64,000 nt of DNA from Paucimonas lemoignei (GTDB taxonomy: Bacteria > Pseudomonadota > Gammaproteobacteria > Pseudomonadales > Pseudomonadaceae). The notes under the pieces were generated by a model. The model made no database searches. It was not told the DNA's origin and saw only the letters and a list, made by a program, of their open reading frames with translations. How positions within the stretch are numbered: the first letter of the stretch is position 1; each line of letters starts with the position of its first letter. The DNA lies in assembly GCA_900475325.1 (NCBI GenBank), contig LS483371.1, positions 3,534,001 through 3,598,000 on the forward strand. The letters are read 5' to 3'. Below, piece after piece: positions 53,443-61,401 of this stretch. The translations under genes were made by a program, and so were the position numbers.

Positions 53443-55227
53443 TCAATCAAGACGCAGACGGCGTTCGGCATAGCGATACAAAGGACGCCATAACAGGCGG
53501 TTGAAGCCCACCACAAACATCGACATCACCACGATGCCCAACGCCACGCGCGGGAAATCCCCAGCTTCGGTGGCCTGAGCGATGAACGAACCCAAACCGC
53601 TGGCCTGCAGATGCTGATCCCCCCAGGACACGGCCTCGGCCACAATGCTGGCGTTCCAGGAGCCACCGGCAGCGGTCAGCGCGCCTGTCACGTAGTAAGG
53701 GAAGATCCCCGGCAACGCGACCTGCCGCCACCACTGCCAGCCCCGCACCTGAAAAGTCCTTGCCGCCTCGCGCAGATCAGTGGGAATGGCGCTGGCACCC
53801 GCGATGACGTTGAACAGGATGTACCACTGGGTACCCAGCACCATCAGCGGCGACAACCAGATATCGGCGTCCAGTTTCAGGCCGACAATGGCGATCACGG
53901 CGAACGGGAACAGCACGTTGGCCGGGAACGCAGCAAGAAATTGCGCCAGAGGTTGCAGGCGCTCGGCCCAGACCGGGTTCAACCCGATCCACACGCCGAT
54001 GGGCACCCAGATCAGGCTGGCGATCACGATCAGCACAGCGACGCGGGTCATGGTGGTGATTCCCAGCCCGAAGGCTCTCAATACCTCCTCCAGCCCCAGC
54101 GTGGCGCCGATAAAATTCGCCAGGTACACGCTGCCGACCAGGCAACCGATCAGCACCAGGCCCAGCCAGACCCTGTCGCTCAACCGAATAAAACGGGCGC
54201 TGGCCGTGAGTGTTGGCAACCACTTGAACCTCGGCGCCTTGAATAACGTAATACTCACCAATAGCCTTTTACCCAGTACAAAAAGGTGCTGGATATCGGC
54301 CACGACACTGACCAGCACGGGTATCAGCCCGCTGGCCCTGACCAGGTCGTAAACCCAGGAGCGAGGACGCTTCTGCGAGGCGGTCTGCTCGAAGCGAAAC
54401 TTGTCGGCCCAGGCCACAATCGGGCGAAACAGCAACTGGTCGTAGATCAGGATCACTACCGCCATGGCCGCCACGGCCCAGACGATGGCGGCGATATCCT
54501 GCCGGGCAATCGCCAGAGCAAGCCATGAGCCAATGCCGGGCAGATTGACTGTGGTGTCGCCAACGGTAATGGCCTCGGAGGCGACCACGAAAAACCAACC
54601 GCCGGACATCGACATCATCATGTTCCAGACCAACCCCGGCATGGCAAACGGCAACTCCAGCCGCACGAAGCGGTGCCAGGGGGAGAACCTGAACTGACGG
54701 CTGACGTCCAGCAAATCGTTGGGTACGGTCTTCAGCGACTGATAAAAGCCGAAGGTCATGTTCCACACCTGGCTGGTGAAGATCGCGAAAATCGCGGCGC
54801 ACTCCACGCCCAGCTGCCCACCGGGGAACAGCCCCATGAAAAAGCTAACGGTGAAGGTCAGAAACCCCAGCACCGGCACCGACTGCAGGATGTCCAGCGC
54901 GGGCAGGATAACCAGCTCGGCCTTACGGCTCTTGGCCGCCAGGGTGGCGATCACCAGGGTGAACAGCAGCGAAGCGCCGAGCGCGGCAAACATGCGCAAG
55001 GTGGTCCGCAAGGCGTATTCCGGCAGGTGTGCGAGGTCCAGTGACACCGGCGACGAATCGAGCGCCGCCAGGGACTGGCTCATCTGCCCGACGCCGTGAA
55101 TGAGCAACAACGCCCCTGCCGCCAACAGAACAAAGAAGCCCACTGACGCCCACCCGGAGGAACCGGTACGCGCCACGCTGGCGCCGCTGTTGGATCGAGT
55201 CATGGGCGTAACAAAAGGTAGACGCAT
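53443..55227 (-). CDS. ABC transporter permease, two permease units in one chain
   Basis: A 594-residue inner-membrane protein made of two binding-protein-dependent permease units. The first (about 70-285) has its EAA-like loop at DLLDVSRQFRFSPWHRF; the second (about 370-585) has DLREAARTFQVRGWQWW. Each unit has five or six hydrophobic segments. One chain could therefore supply both halves of the membrane channel. ATG 55227 has GAGGTG upstream. The ATPase gene follows after 12 bases. No substrate-binding protein gene is adjacent on either side, which is unusual for an importer. Confidence 0.88.
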   Translation of the reverse strand: MRLPFVTPMTRSNSGASVARTGSSGWASVGFFVLLAAGALLLIHGVGQMSQSLAALDSSPVSLDLAHLPEYALRTTLRMFAALGASLLFTLVIATLAAKSRKAELVILPALDILQSVPVLGFLTFTVSFFMGLFPGGQLGVECAAIFAIFTSQVWNMTFGFYQSLKTVPNDLLDVSRQFRFSPWHRFVRLELPFAMPGLVWNMMMSMSGGWFFVVASEAITVGDTTVNLPGIGSWLALAIARQDIAAIVWAVAAMAVVILIYDQLLFRPIVAWADKFRFEQTASQKRPRSWVYDLVRASGLIPVLVSVVADIQHLFVLGKRLLVSITLFKAPRFKWLPTLTASARFIRLSDRVWLGLVLIGCLVGSVYLANFIGATLGLEEVLRAFGLGITTMTRVAVLIVIASLIWVPIGVWIGLNPVWAERLQPLAQFLAAFPANVLFPFAVIAIVGLKLDADIWLSPLMVLGTQWYILFNVIAGASAIPTDLREAARTFQVRGWQWWRQVALPGIFPYYVTGALTAAGGSWNASIVAEAVSWGDQHLQASGLGSFIAQATEAGDFPRVALGIVVMSMFVVGFNRLLWRPLYRYAERRLRLD

Positions 55228-55525
55228 GATTCACCTCATCAACTCCCCGGCAAAACGCACGCGCAACCTGACCTGCACTTGCAAGCGGAGCGCATCGAAC
55301 GGGGCAATGAAATTTGAAGGTGCAGACGCTACGAACCAGTCGCAGCCGAACGCGAGGACAGGGCTAGGTTAAGGACTGCCGAGGCTGATCGCCACCAGGC
55401 AAAAGGACGGCAAACGATACTTTGGTATAGCGGCTGTGCAGGTCAATGGCGATGCCGCTATGGAACCTGAAACGACAACCTGAATGGAATGCTGTTGAGA
55501 TAAGAGCAACGTTAACCGCGAAGCA

Positions 55526-56050
55526 CGCGAATACGATTAGGCCGACACCCCGCAGCCCAACGGTGGGAGTGCCCACGTCGCGCAGCAAATATGGGACCTG
55601 TGGGAGCGAGCTTGCTCGCGAAAGGGCCGGTACATTCAATAGAGATGCATCGGCTGTACGGCCGCATTCGCGAGCAAGCTCGCTCCCACAGGTTATTCGC
55701 CGCGTTGGGATTGTTGAACTGACCAGAGAAGCGGCATTGGCTGCAAAGGTCAGCGAATGCGATCTGCCTGACACTCCGCAGCCCAACAGTGGGAGCCAAT
55801 TCATTCGCGAAGGGGCCGGTACATTCAGCCGATATGCGTCGCTTGTACATCCGTCTTCGCGAATGAATTCGCTCCCACAGTTTATCCGCCGCCTTCGGAT
55901 GCATGCTCCGAACCGTAGAGCTTTAGCCGTGAAGAGCAGCGAATGCGATCTGCCTGACACGACGCAGCACAACGGTGGGAGCGAATTCATTCGCGAAGAG
56001 GCCGGTACATTCAACCGATATCCATCGTCCGTGCAGCCGCCTTCGGATTT
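55526..56050 (+). repeat. Array of three extended REP/REPIN repeats
   Basis: The 922-base gene-free stretch 55228-56149 holds three tandem units. Each has a lead resembling GCGAATGCGATCTGCCTGAC plus a CGCAGC end (about 55526, 55753, 55939), then a palindromic pair: 55600-55692 with GTGGGAGCGAGCTTGCTCGCG arms, 55789-55880 with GTGGGAGCCAATTCATTCGCG arms, and a third from 55975 with only its left arm. The third lost its right arm, apparently by deletion between two CCGCCTTCG copies. Outside the array, 55228-55525 and 56051-56149 show nothing recognisable. Confidence 0.85.
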
Positions 56051-56149
56051 GTGCCCATTCCGGCCTGGAATGGGCCCATGAAAATCATGAATTTTATTTA
56101 TGCGCAGGAATCTCGTAGCGTGCCTGCACCCACATAAGGAGATGCCGCC

Positions 56150-56782
56150 ATGACTGATGCCCGCTTGCGCTTGTACGTTGACGCCCAGTACACCAGCCCC
56201 TACGCCCTGTCAGCTTTTGTCGCGCTGCGCGTCAAAGGTATCGAGTTCGATCTGATCACGGTCGACCTTGAAGCGTCTGACCACCTTTCAACCGACTACA
56301 CCCAGCTGTCGCAGACCCAGCGGGTCCCAACGCTGGTAGACGACGATTTCGCCTTGTCTGAATCTTCGGCGATCACCGAATACCTGGAAGACGCCTACCC
56401 GCAGGTGCCGGTCTATCCCCAGGACCTGAAAAGCCGGGCCAAAGCCCGGCAGGTTCAGGCGTGGCTGCGCAGCGACCTGATGCCGATCCGCCAGGAGCGA
56501 TCCACGCTGGTGGTGTTTTACGGGCAGAAATCCGGGCTGCTGACGCCTACGGCCGTCGCGGCCACACGCAAGCTGTTCAGTGCCGCACAAGCCTTGCTGG
56601 CCGACGGCGGCGAGCATCTGTTTGGCCAATGGTCGATTGCCGATGTCGACCTGGCGTTGATGCTCAATCGCCTGGTGCTCAACGGCGATGCGGTGCCGCC
56701 GACGCTGGTGGCGTATGCCCAGCGCCAATGGCAGCACCCCGCCGTGCAAGAGTGGGTCGCCCTGCAACGCCCCGCCCTGTAG
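56150..56782 (+). CDS. yfcF: Glutathione S-transferase, YfcF-like
   Basis: A 210-residue GST. The N-terminal thioredoxin fold starts RLYVDAQYTSPYALSAFVALRVKGI and has the cis-proline in QRVPTLVDDD and the glutathione contacts LSESSAITEYLEDAYP. The helical domain includes RQVQAWLRSDLMPIRQERSTLVVF, a stretch typical of YfcF, and the closing SIADVDLALMLNRLVLN. YfcF has glutathione-dependent peroxidase and maleylacetate-like activities in E. coli. TAAGGAG lies nine bases before ATG 56150. It stands alone between the repeat array and a convergent cupin gene. Confidence 0.88.
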   Translation: MTDARLRLYVDAQYTSPYALSAFVALRVKGIEFDLITVDLEASDHLSTDYTQLSQTQRVPTLVDDDFALSESSAITEYLEDAYPQVPVYPQDLKSRAKARQVQAWLRSDLMPIRQERSTLVVFYGQKSGLLTPTAVAATRKLFSAAQALLADGGEHLFGQWSIADVDLALMLNRLVLNGDAVPPTLVAYAQRQWQHPAVQEWVALQRPAL

Positions 56783-56797
56783 GTAAAGGTTGAGCTC

Positions 56798-57172
56798 CTA
56801 ACCCAGTTGCTTTTCGATAGGCACGGTTCGGGCGCTCACTTCATCGCCAGTGTGCCGGGTGGTGACGGTTTCAATCAGCACGATGCCGCATTCTTCCAGG
56901 GCCACCGGGTTATGCCGGGTGCGCTTGGGGATCACGCAGAACTCGCCGGGCTGCAGCATCACGTCCCGGTCTTCCAGTTCGATCTTGAGCGTGCCGTACA
57001 CCACCATGAACAGCTCGTCCTCATCTTCATGGGCATGCCACATCAACTCGCCCTTGAGTTTGGCGACCTTGATGTATTGATCATTGACCTGACCAATGAC
57101 CATCGGTGACCAGTATTCACTGACCCTGGCCAGGGCCGATTCAATATTCGTGCTGTTGCCGCTAAGCATCAT
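56798..57172 (-). CDS. Small cupin-domain protein
   Basis: A 124-residue single-domain cupin. Motif 1 reads WHAHEDEDELFMVVYGTLKIEL (two histidines and a glutamate as metal ligands) and motif 2 reads PGEFCVIPKRTRHNPVAL with the last histidine ligand. Such proteins are isomerases, dioxygenase-like or sugar-binding sensors; the reaction is unknown. ATG 57172 has GGAG eight bases upstream. It diverges from a LysR gene whose start lies about 70 bases away, and this regulator is its likely controller. Confidence 0.88.
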   Translation of the reverse strand: MMLSGNSTNIESALARVSEYWSPMVIGQVNDQYIKVAKLKGELMWHAHEDEDELFMVVYGTLKIELEDRDVMLQPGEFCVIPKRTRHNPVALEECGIVLIETVTTRHTGDEVSARTVPIEKQLG

Positions 57173-57241
57173 GGGTAAGCTCCGTTAAAAAGAAGCCTCA
57201 ATGTACGTTGGCCCCATGACGGGCCGTATCGAATCTTTATA

Positions 57242-58147
57242 ATGCCGGCATTAGCAATCGTAATGGCCATCCCCATGCGCAAGCCCCAGACCCTTGATCT
57301 CGTGTTGCTCCGCAGCTTTGTTGCCGTCGCTCAGACCGGTAGCATCAGCGCCGCCGCACGTCAGCTGCACCTCACCCAGGGCGGCATCAGCCAGCAGGTG
57401 AAACGCCTTGAACAGTTTTTCGGATGCCAGTTGCTGGAGCGGGATTCACAAGGCGCTCGACTGACCAATCGGGGCCAGGAATTTCTGCCCAAAGCGCAAC
57501 GCCTGCTGCTGCTCAATGACAGCGTGTGCGAGGAAATGATCGGGGCGCTGCCACAGGAAACAGTTCGCGTGGGCGTGCCTCACGACATGGCCGGTGCGCA
57601 CTTTGCGCCAATCCTCAAAGCCTATGCGCAGCGTCACCCCACCGTGGAAGTCCAGGTGGTGTCGGGTTCTTCAGTCGATCTGATGGATGAATTCTCCAGG
57701 GGCATGGTGGACCTGACGCTGGCTCAATGCCCGGAGCACGAGGGCGCGGGGGAACGCCTGAACGTCGAACCTCTGGTGTGGATCGCGACGTCCAGCGAGC
57801 TGTTCGAGCGCAGGCCCGTGCCATTGTGTTTCATCAGGCCCAACTGCATTTTCCGGCGCACAGTGTTCGCGGCGCTCGCCGAGGTGCAGATCAGTTGGCG
57901 CGTGGTGTTCGAGAATGCCTCGGTGGACACCACCCTGGCGACGGTCAGAAGCGGCCTGGCCCTGACGCCATGGCTGCGCTCGCTGGTGCCGGATGATCTG
58001 TGTGAATCAGAACCTGATTGCGGCCTGCCCGCCCTGCCCCGGTTCGCCATCGAGCTTCACCTGGCGCAAGGCGCTGGCGACGGGGCACTGGCGATGGCTG
58101 ACCTGATTCGTAAGCACTACCAGCAAAGGGACGTCATCGCGGCCTGA
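57242..58147 (+). CDS. LysR family regulator
   Basis: A 301-residue LysR regulator: winged helix (about 18-75: LVLLRSFVAVAQTGSISAAARQLHLTQ, SQQVKRLEQFFGCQLLERD) and effector domain (about 103-285: VRVGVPHDMAGAHFAPIL, GMVDLTLAQCPE). Three in-frame ATG codons (57242, 57263, 57275) could start it, and none has a clear ribosome site; 57275 gives the most usual N-terminal length. It is divergent from the cupin gene. The GxxHxxxP pattern resembles the DhcR/CynR-like group, without an assigned effector. Confidence 0.88.
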   Translation: MPALAIVMAIPMRKPQTLDLVLLRSFVAVAQTGSISAAARQLHLTQGGISQQVKRLEQFFGCQLLERDSQGARLTNRGQEFLPKAQRLLLLNDSVCEEMIGALPQETVRVGVPHDMAGAHFAPILKAYAQRHPTVEVQVVSGSSVDLMDEFSRGMVDLTLAQCPEHEGAGERLNVEPLVWIATSSELFERRPVPLCFIRPNCIFRRTVFAALAEVQISWRVVFENASVDTTLATVRSGLALTPWLRSLVPDDLCESEPDCGLPALPRFAIELHLAQGAGDGALAMADLIRKHYQQRDVIAA

Positions 58148-58189
58148 CGCGCCAAGCGCAGACTCGTGCGATGCCGTCACCAGTTTGTT

Positions 58190-59149
58190 TCAACGCACCT
58201 CACAGTCCACTCCACCCGTCACCCTTCCTGAACCTGCCGTGGTTGAGGCTGCGGTGGAGGTGTTGAATACCGGAGGCGGCGTGAACTGAATGCCCGGGTT
58301 AGTGGGCACCAACACCGGTGGCTGATTGAAGCTGGGGGTGAAACCAAACTGCCCTGCCGAAAAATTCTGCGTCCCGGCGGGATTGGTCACATGGATCAGG
58401 CCGTCAAGCACCTGGACGTACAAGCCTGGCGCCCTGCCCCCTGCGGAAACCGGCGCCGACCCGCCCACCACCGCAGCGAACAGCGAGGCATGGCTTGCAA
58501 GCGCCGACTCCAGCCACGCGGCCACATGGGCCAAACGGTAGGAATAGCGCGCGGCAATATGGGTCAGAGCCACGCCATAGGTGCCATCGCTTTGCGCCGC
58601 CGACGCCTGTAACTCAGTGCCAAACAATGCCAGGGGCTGAGAAAAACGCCCGATAACGGCGACCTTCCCGGTCTCCGGCATGTACTGCACCAGCGCGGTA
58701 GCCGACCGCAGCTCAATGCGCCCGCCCGGGGTCACCAGCGTGACGCGATCAGGGCTGCGCTGCCCAAGCTGACCAACGTCCGAGCGCACGCCGCCCTGCT
58801 TCAGGGTAAAGAGCATCTCATCCACGGCAGGCGCCGAGGGGTGAAAGTAATATTTGTCCAGCGTCACCACCGTGTCGGGCTGCAAAGTCAGCTGGCTGTC
58901 ATCGCTGAACTGGACTTTCGCGTAGCCCCGGCCCTGGGTCGACAAGGTATCGCCCACCTCCACGGCGGACTGAACACCCAGAACCCGCACGCTGCCATCG
59001 GCCTTGTTGACGAACAGCGGACCGCTCAAGTGCGTCACGACGCCCACGCCCGTCCCGGCCCCTGAAGCAGCCTGAGCCGATGCCACCATGCCCAGCAGCA
59101 GCGTCAACAGCAGCGACTTAATTGCAGTACATCTTTTTGGCAGGTTCAT
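58190..59149 (-). CDS. Secreted FecR-domain protein of a two-partner secretion operon
   Basis: A 319-residue protein. A signal peptide (MNLPKRCTAIKSLLLTLLLG then MVASAQA) precedes a FecR domain (about 40-140: VVTHLSGPLFVNKADGSVRVLG, GYAKVQFSDDSQLTLQPDTVV). There is no DUF4880 anti-sigma domain, so it is not a sigma regulator. A glycine/alanine-rich region and a short proline-rich C-terminal tail follow. The start overlaps the end of the TpsA gene by 32 bases, so translation is coupled. FecR domains occur in secreted proteins of adhesin operons; a role in holding or displaying the exoprotein is inference. The open frame extends to 59278. Confidence 0.8.
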   Translation of the reverse strand: MNLPKRCTAIKSLLLTLLLGMVASAQAASGAGTGVGVVTHLSGPLFVNKADGSVRVLGVQSAVEVGDTLSTQGRGYAKVQFSDDSQLTLQPDTVVTLDKYYFHPSAPAVDEMLFTLKQGGVRSDVGQLGQRSPDRVTLVTPGGRIELRSATALVQYMPETGKVAVIGRFSQPLALFGTELQASAAQSDGTYGVALTHIAARYSYRLAHVAAWLESALASHASLFAAVVGGSAPVSAGGRAPGLYVQVLDGLIHVTNPAGTQNFSAGQFGFTPSFNQPPVLVPTNPGIQFTPPPVFNTSTAASTTAGSGRVTGGVDCEVR

Positions 59150-61394
59150 CTTTTGTACTCTGGACGCTGGAGACGAGTGGGCTGGACGCGGCGACTTCTT
59201 CAGTCTTGGCGGCTTCGTTTTTCTTCTCGCTGACAAGTGGCGTTTCGTTGAACGGCTTATCCAGCGAGTTATTGACATTGCGGACCACTTGCTCAGTAGC
59301 CTGCTGCACAGGCTTGAACGGTTCGGAGGTCGTCGAGGGTGTGGTCACCTGACAGAGAGCCGAAGACGGCGAAACAGTACAAGGGTCCTTGGCGGCATCG
59401 GCGGCGGCTTTGGCTGCAGCATCGGCCGCCGCTTTGGCTGCAGCATCAGCCGCCAGCTTGGCTGCAGCATCAGCCGCCGCTTTGGCCGCAGCATCAGCCG
59501 CTGCTTTGGCTGCAGCGTCAGCCGCCGCCTTGGCCGCAGCATCAGCCGCTGCTTGGGCTGCAGCATCGGCCGCCGCTTTGGCTGCAGCATCCGCCGCCGC
59601 TTTGGCGGCAGCATCGGCCGCTGCTTGGGCTGCAGCATCAGCCGCCGCTTTGGCTGCAGCATCGGCCGCTGCTTGGGCGGCGGCCTGAGCCGCGGCTTCA
59701 GCGGCAGCTTTTGCGGCGGCTTCAGCAGCGGCAATCTCGGCGGGAGTCGGGCCGGGAGGCGTCACTGGAGGTGTTACTGGAGGTGTTACTGGAGGGGTCA
59801 CAGGTGGCGTGACCGGCGGCGGGACGAACGGGTTGGAAACATCGTAAACACTCAGCGTACCGCCCGCTGTGGCAGTACCCTCGCGAATAAACCTTCCTCC
59901 GGTTGCCGCTCCTACCCTGCTGTCATTGGCGATCAAGGTGATATCGCCAGCAAAACTGAAATTCGAGTTGACGTAAATATTGTTGCCCGCCTGAGCCGTC
60001 AGGCTCACACCGCTGTTGGTGTTGGCGAATCCGGCGAAAAACGTGATGTTGTTGGTGGCCTGCAGCACCACATTGCTGGTTGCGTTGGCCAGCAGGTCGG
60101 AATCAATTTCCGTGACTGCGCCAGGGTCGTTCGCAAAAGCTGCGACATCACTCAGCGATTTGTTGCCCTGCGCAGGTTGGGTCACCACGATATCTTCCGG
60201 ATCGAGCAGCCAGCTGCCGCTTTTGCCGCTTGCTGCGCGTGTGTCGACGCGCGCCCCGGTCACGTCCAGCACCTTGCCGGAAGTCTCCACGAAACCACCG
60301 TCGCCGAACGCCGCGCCACCGCGCGCTGACACTTCGCCATAGACCCGCGCCGTCTGCGAGCCCCAGACGATCACCCTGCCCCCTTTGCCGCTGGTCAGCG
60401 CATCCGCCGAAATCCGCACATCCTTGCTGACATAAGCTTGCCGGGCGTTCTGCACCGCCGGATTCTTGCCCTGATAGTCGCCGCCCACCAACACCGTGCC
60501 GCCGCCAAGCTTGCCGCCGGCATCGACATGCGCATTGCCCATCAGGCCCACTTGCTCGCCCAACACCTGGATTTCACCGCCCTGGCCTGCGCCGGTGGCA
60601 GTGGTCGTGCTGCCCGCATCGAGCAAGGTGGTGCGGCTGGCCTTGAGGACGATCTTGCCGTTCTCGCCCACCGTGGCGCTGTTGGCATTGAGCGTGCCGC
60701 GCTGATTGACCAGCGCGCCGTAGATGCCGATCGACCCGCCCTGGGCGATGACACTGCCCAGGTTCAACGCCTGATCCTCCGCAGCCGACACCACCACATG
60801 CATACCGGGGTTGCTGGAGTCGACCAATTGCACTGAGTGCCCGGCCGCCAGCAGGGTTTCGCCTTGCGGGGTATTGATGATCCCGGTGTTGGTCACGTCC
60901 GGCGCAATCAGATAAACCTGCCCGCCTGAAGGCGTGGTGATCGCGCCCTGGTTCGACAGCGCGCCCGCAAACCCGTCGGCGTTGAAACGGTTGATACCCG
61001 AGAGGAAGTCACTGTTGGAAATCGCCAACGTCGACGCCACCAGCCCGCCCACGTTGATCTGCGAGTTGGCGCCAAACAGGATGCCGTTCGGGTTGATCAG
61101 AAACACCCGGCCATTGGATTGCAGGGTCCCCAGAATCACGCTGGGGTCCTGGCCGGTAATCCGGTTGAGCACGCTGCTGTTGCCGCTCTGCTGGAGGAAC
61201 CGGACCATTTCGCCCTGGGCCACGGAAAAGCTCGACCAGTTGATGATCGCGTTCGGGCTGTTGGTAATCGTCAGCTGGTTGCCTTGCTGGGCAAAACTGG
61301 CCTGCCCGTTCACCACCACCGGGTTGAGGGGGGCTGCCACGCCATTGCCGGCGACCATCAGACACGCGCCGAGAAAGGTAATTTTTATCTTCAT
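59118..61394 (-). CDS. TpsA exoprotein, filamentous haemagglutinin N-terminal domain with alanine-rich repeats
   Basis: A 758-residue secreted protein. A signal peptide (to about residue 21) precedes the two-partner-secretion domain (about 25-300), with SFAQQGNQLTITNSP, VRFLQQSGNSSVLNRITG and the NPNGI motif in VFLINPNGILFGANSQINVGG. The middle (about 300-530) is beta-helix-like. Residues about 530-550 are PPVT repeats, and about 555-670 are near-perfect eight-residue AAADAAAK repeats. The tail has cysteines in DPCTVSPSSALCQV and in the final MYCN. It is much shorter than classical FHA (over 2000). The outer-membrane pore gene lies just upstream, eight bases away. Confidence 0.88.
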   Translation of the reverse strand: MKIKITFLGACLMVAGNGVAAPLNPVVVNGQASFAQQGNQLTITNSPNAIINWSSFSVAQGEMVRFLQQSGNSSVLNRITGQDPSVILGTLQSNGRVFLINPNGILFGANSQINVGGLVASTLAISNSDFLSGINRFNADGFAGALSNQGAITTPSGGQVYLIAPDVTNTGIINTPQGETLLAAGHSVQLVDSSNPGMHVVVSAAEDQALNLGSVIAQGGSIGIYGALVNQRGTLNANSATVGENGKIVLKASRTTLLDAGSTTTATGAGQGGEIQVLGEQVGLMGNAHVDAGGKLGGGTVLVGGDYQGKNPAVQNARQAYVSKDVRISADALTSGKGGRVIVWGSQTARVYGEVSARGGAAFGDGGFVETSGKVLDVTGARVDTRAASGKSGSWLLDPEDIVVTQPAQGNKSLSDVAAFANDPGAVTEIDSDLLANATSNVVLQATNNITFFAGFANTNSGVSLTAQAGNNIYVNSNFSFAGDITLIANDSRVGAATGGRFIREGTATAGGTLSVYDVSNPFVPPPVTPPVTPPVTPPVTPPVTPPGPTPAEIAAAEAAAKAAAEAAAQAAAQAAADAAAKAAADAAAQAAADAAAKAAADAAAKAAADAAAQAAADAAAKAAADAAAKAAADAAAKAAADAAAKLAADAAAKAAADAAAKAAADAAKDPCTVSPSSALCQVTTPSTTSEPFKPVQQATEQVVRNVNNSLDKPFNETPLVSEKKNEAAKTEEVAASSPLVSSVQSTKDEPAKKMYCN
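59390..59733 (-). repeat. 24-bp tandem repeats coding for an alanine-rich helix
   Basis: About 13 units of 24 bases encode AAADAAAK or AAADAAAQ octads in the TpsA protein. Codon-level variation (GCATCGGCC, GCATCAGCC, GCGTCAGCC) shows that several units diverged and were then re-duplicated. The octad is expected to form a long single alpha helix. On the opposite strand it makes a spurious alanine-rich open frame. The number of units may vary between strains by slippage. Confidence 0.9.
59761..59820 (-). repeat. 12-bp repeats coding for a proline-rich linker
   Basis: Five units encoding PVTP (GGTGTTACTGGA-like on the plus strand) form a stiff extended linker before the alanine-rich helix of TpsA. 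The two middle units are identical in DNA, suggesting recent duplication. Confidence 0.88.
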
Positions 61395-61401
61395 GACATC
61401 C

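Noticed and set aside
55526..56050. CRISPR-like array of repeats
   Set aside because: Units are 150-200 bases, palindromic and unequal, with no constant short repeat or unique equal spacers, and no cas genes are present.
58190..59149. FecR protein as an anti-sigma factor for the secretion operon
   Set aside because: It has a signal peptide, no DUF4880 sigma-binding domain, and no ECF sigma gene nearby.
59389..59688. Plus-strand alanine-rich open frame over the TpsA repeats
   Set aside because: It is the reverse reading of 24-bp repeats that encode AAADAAAK on the minus strand; it has no ribosome site or domain.
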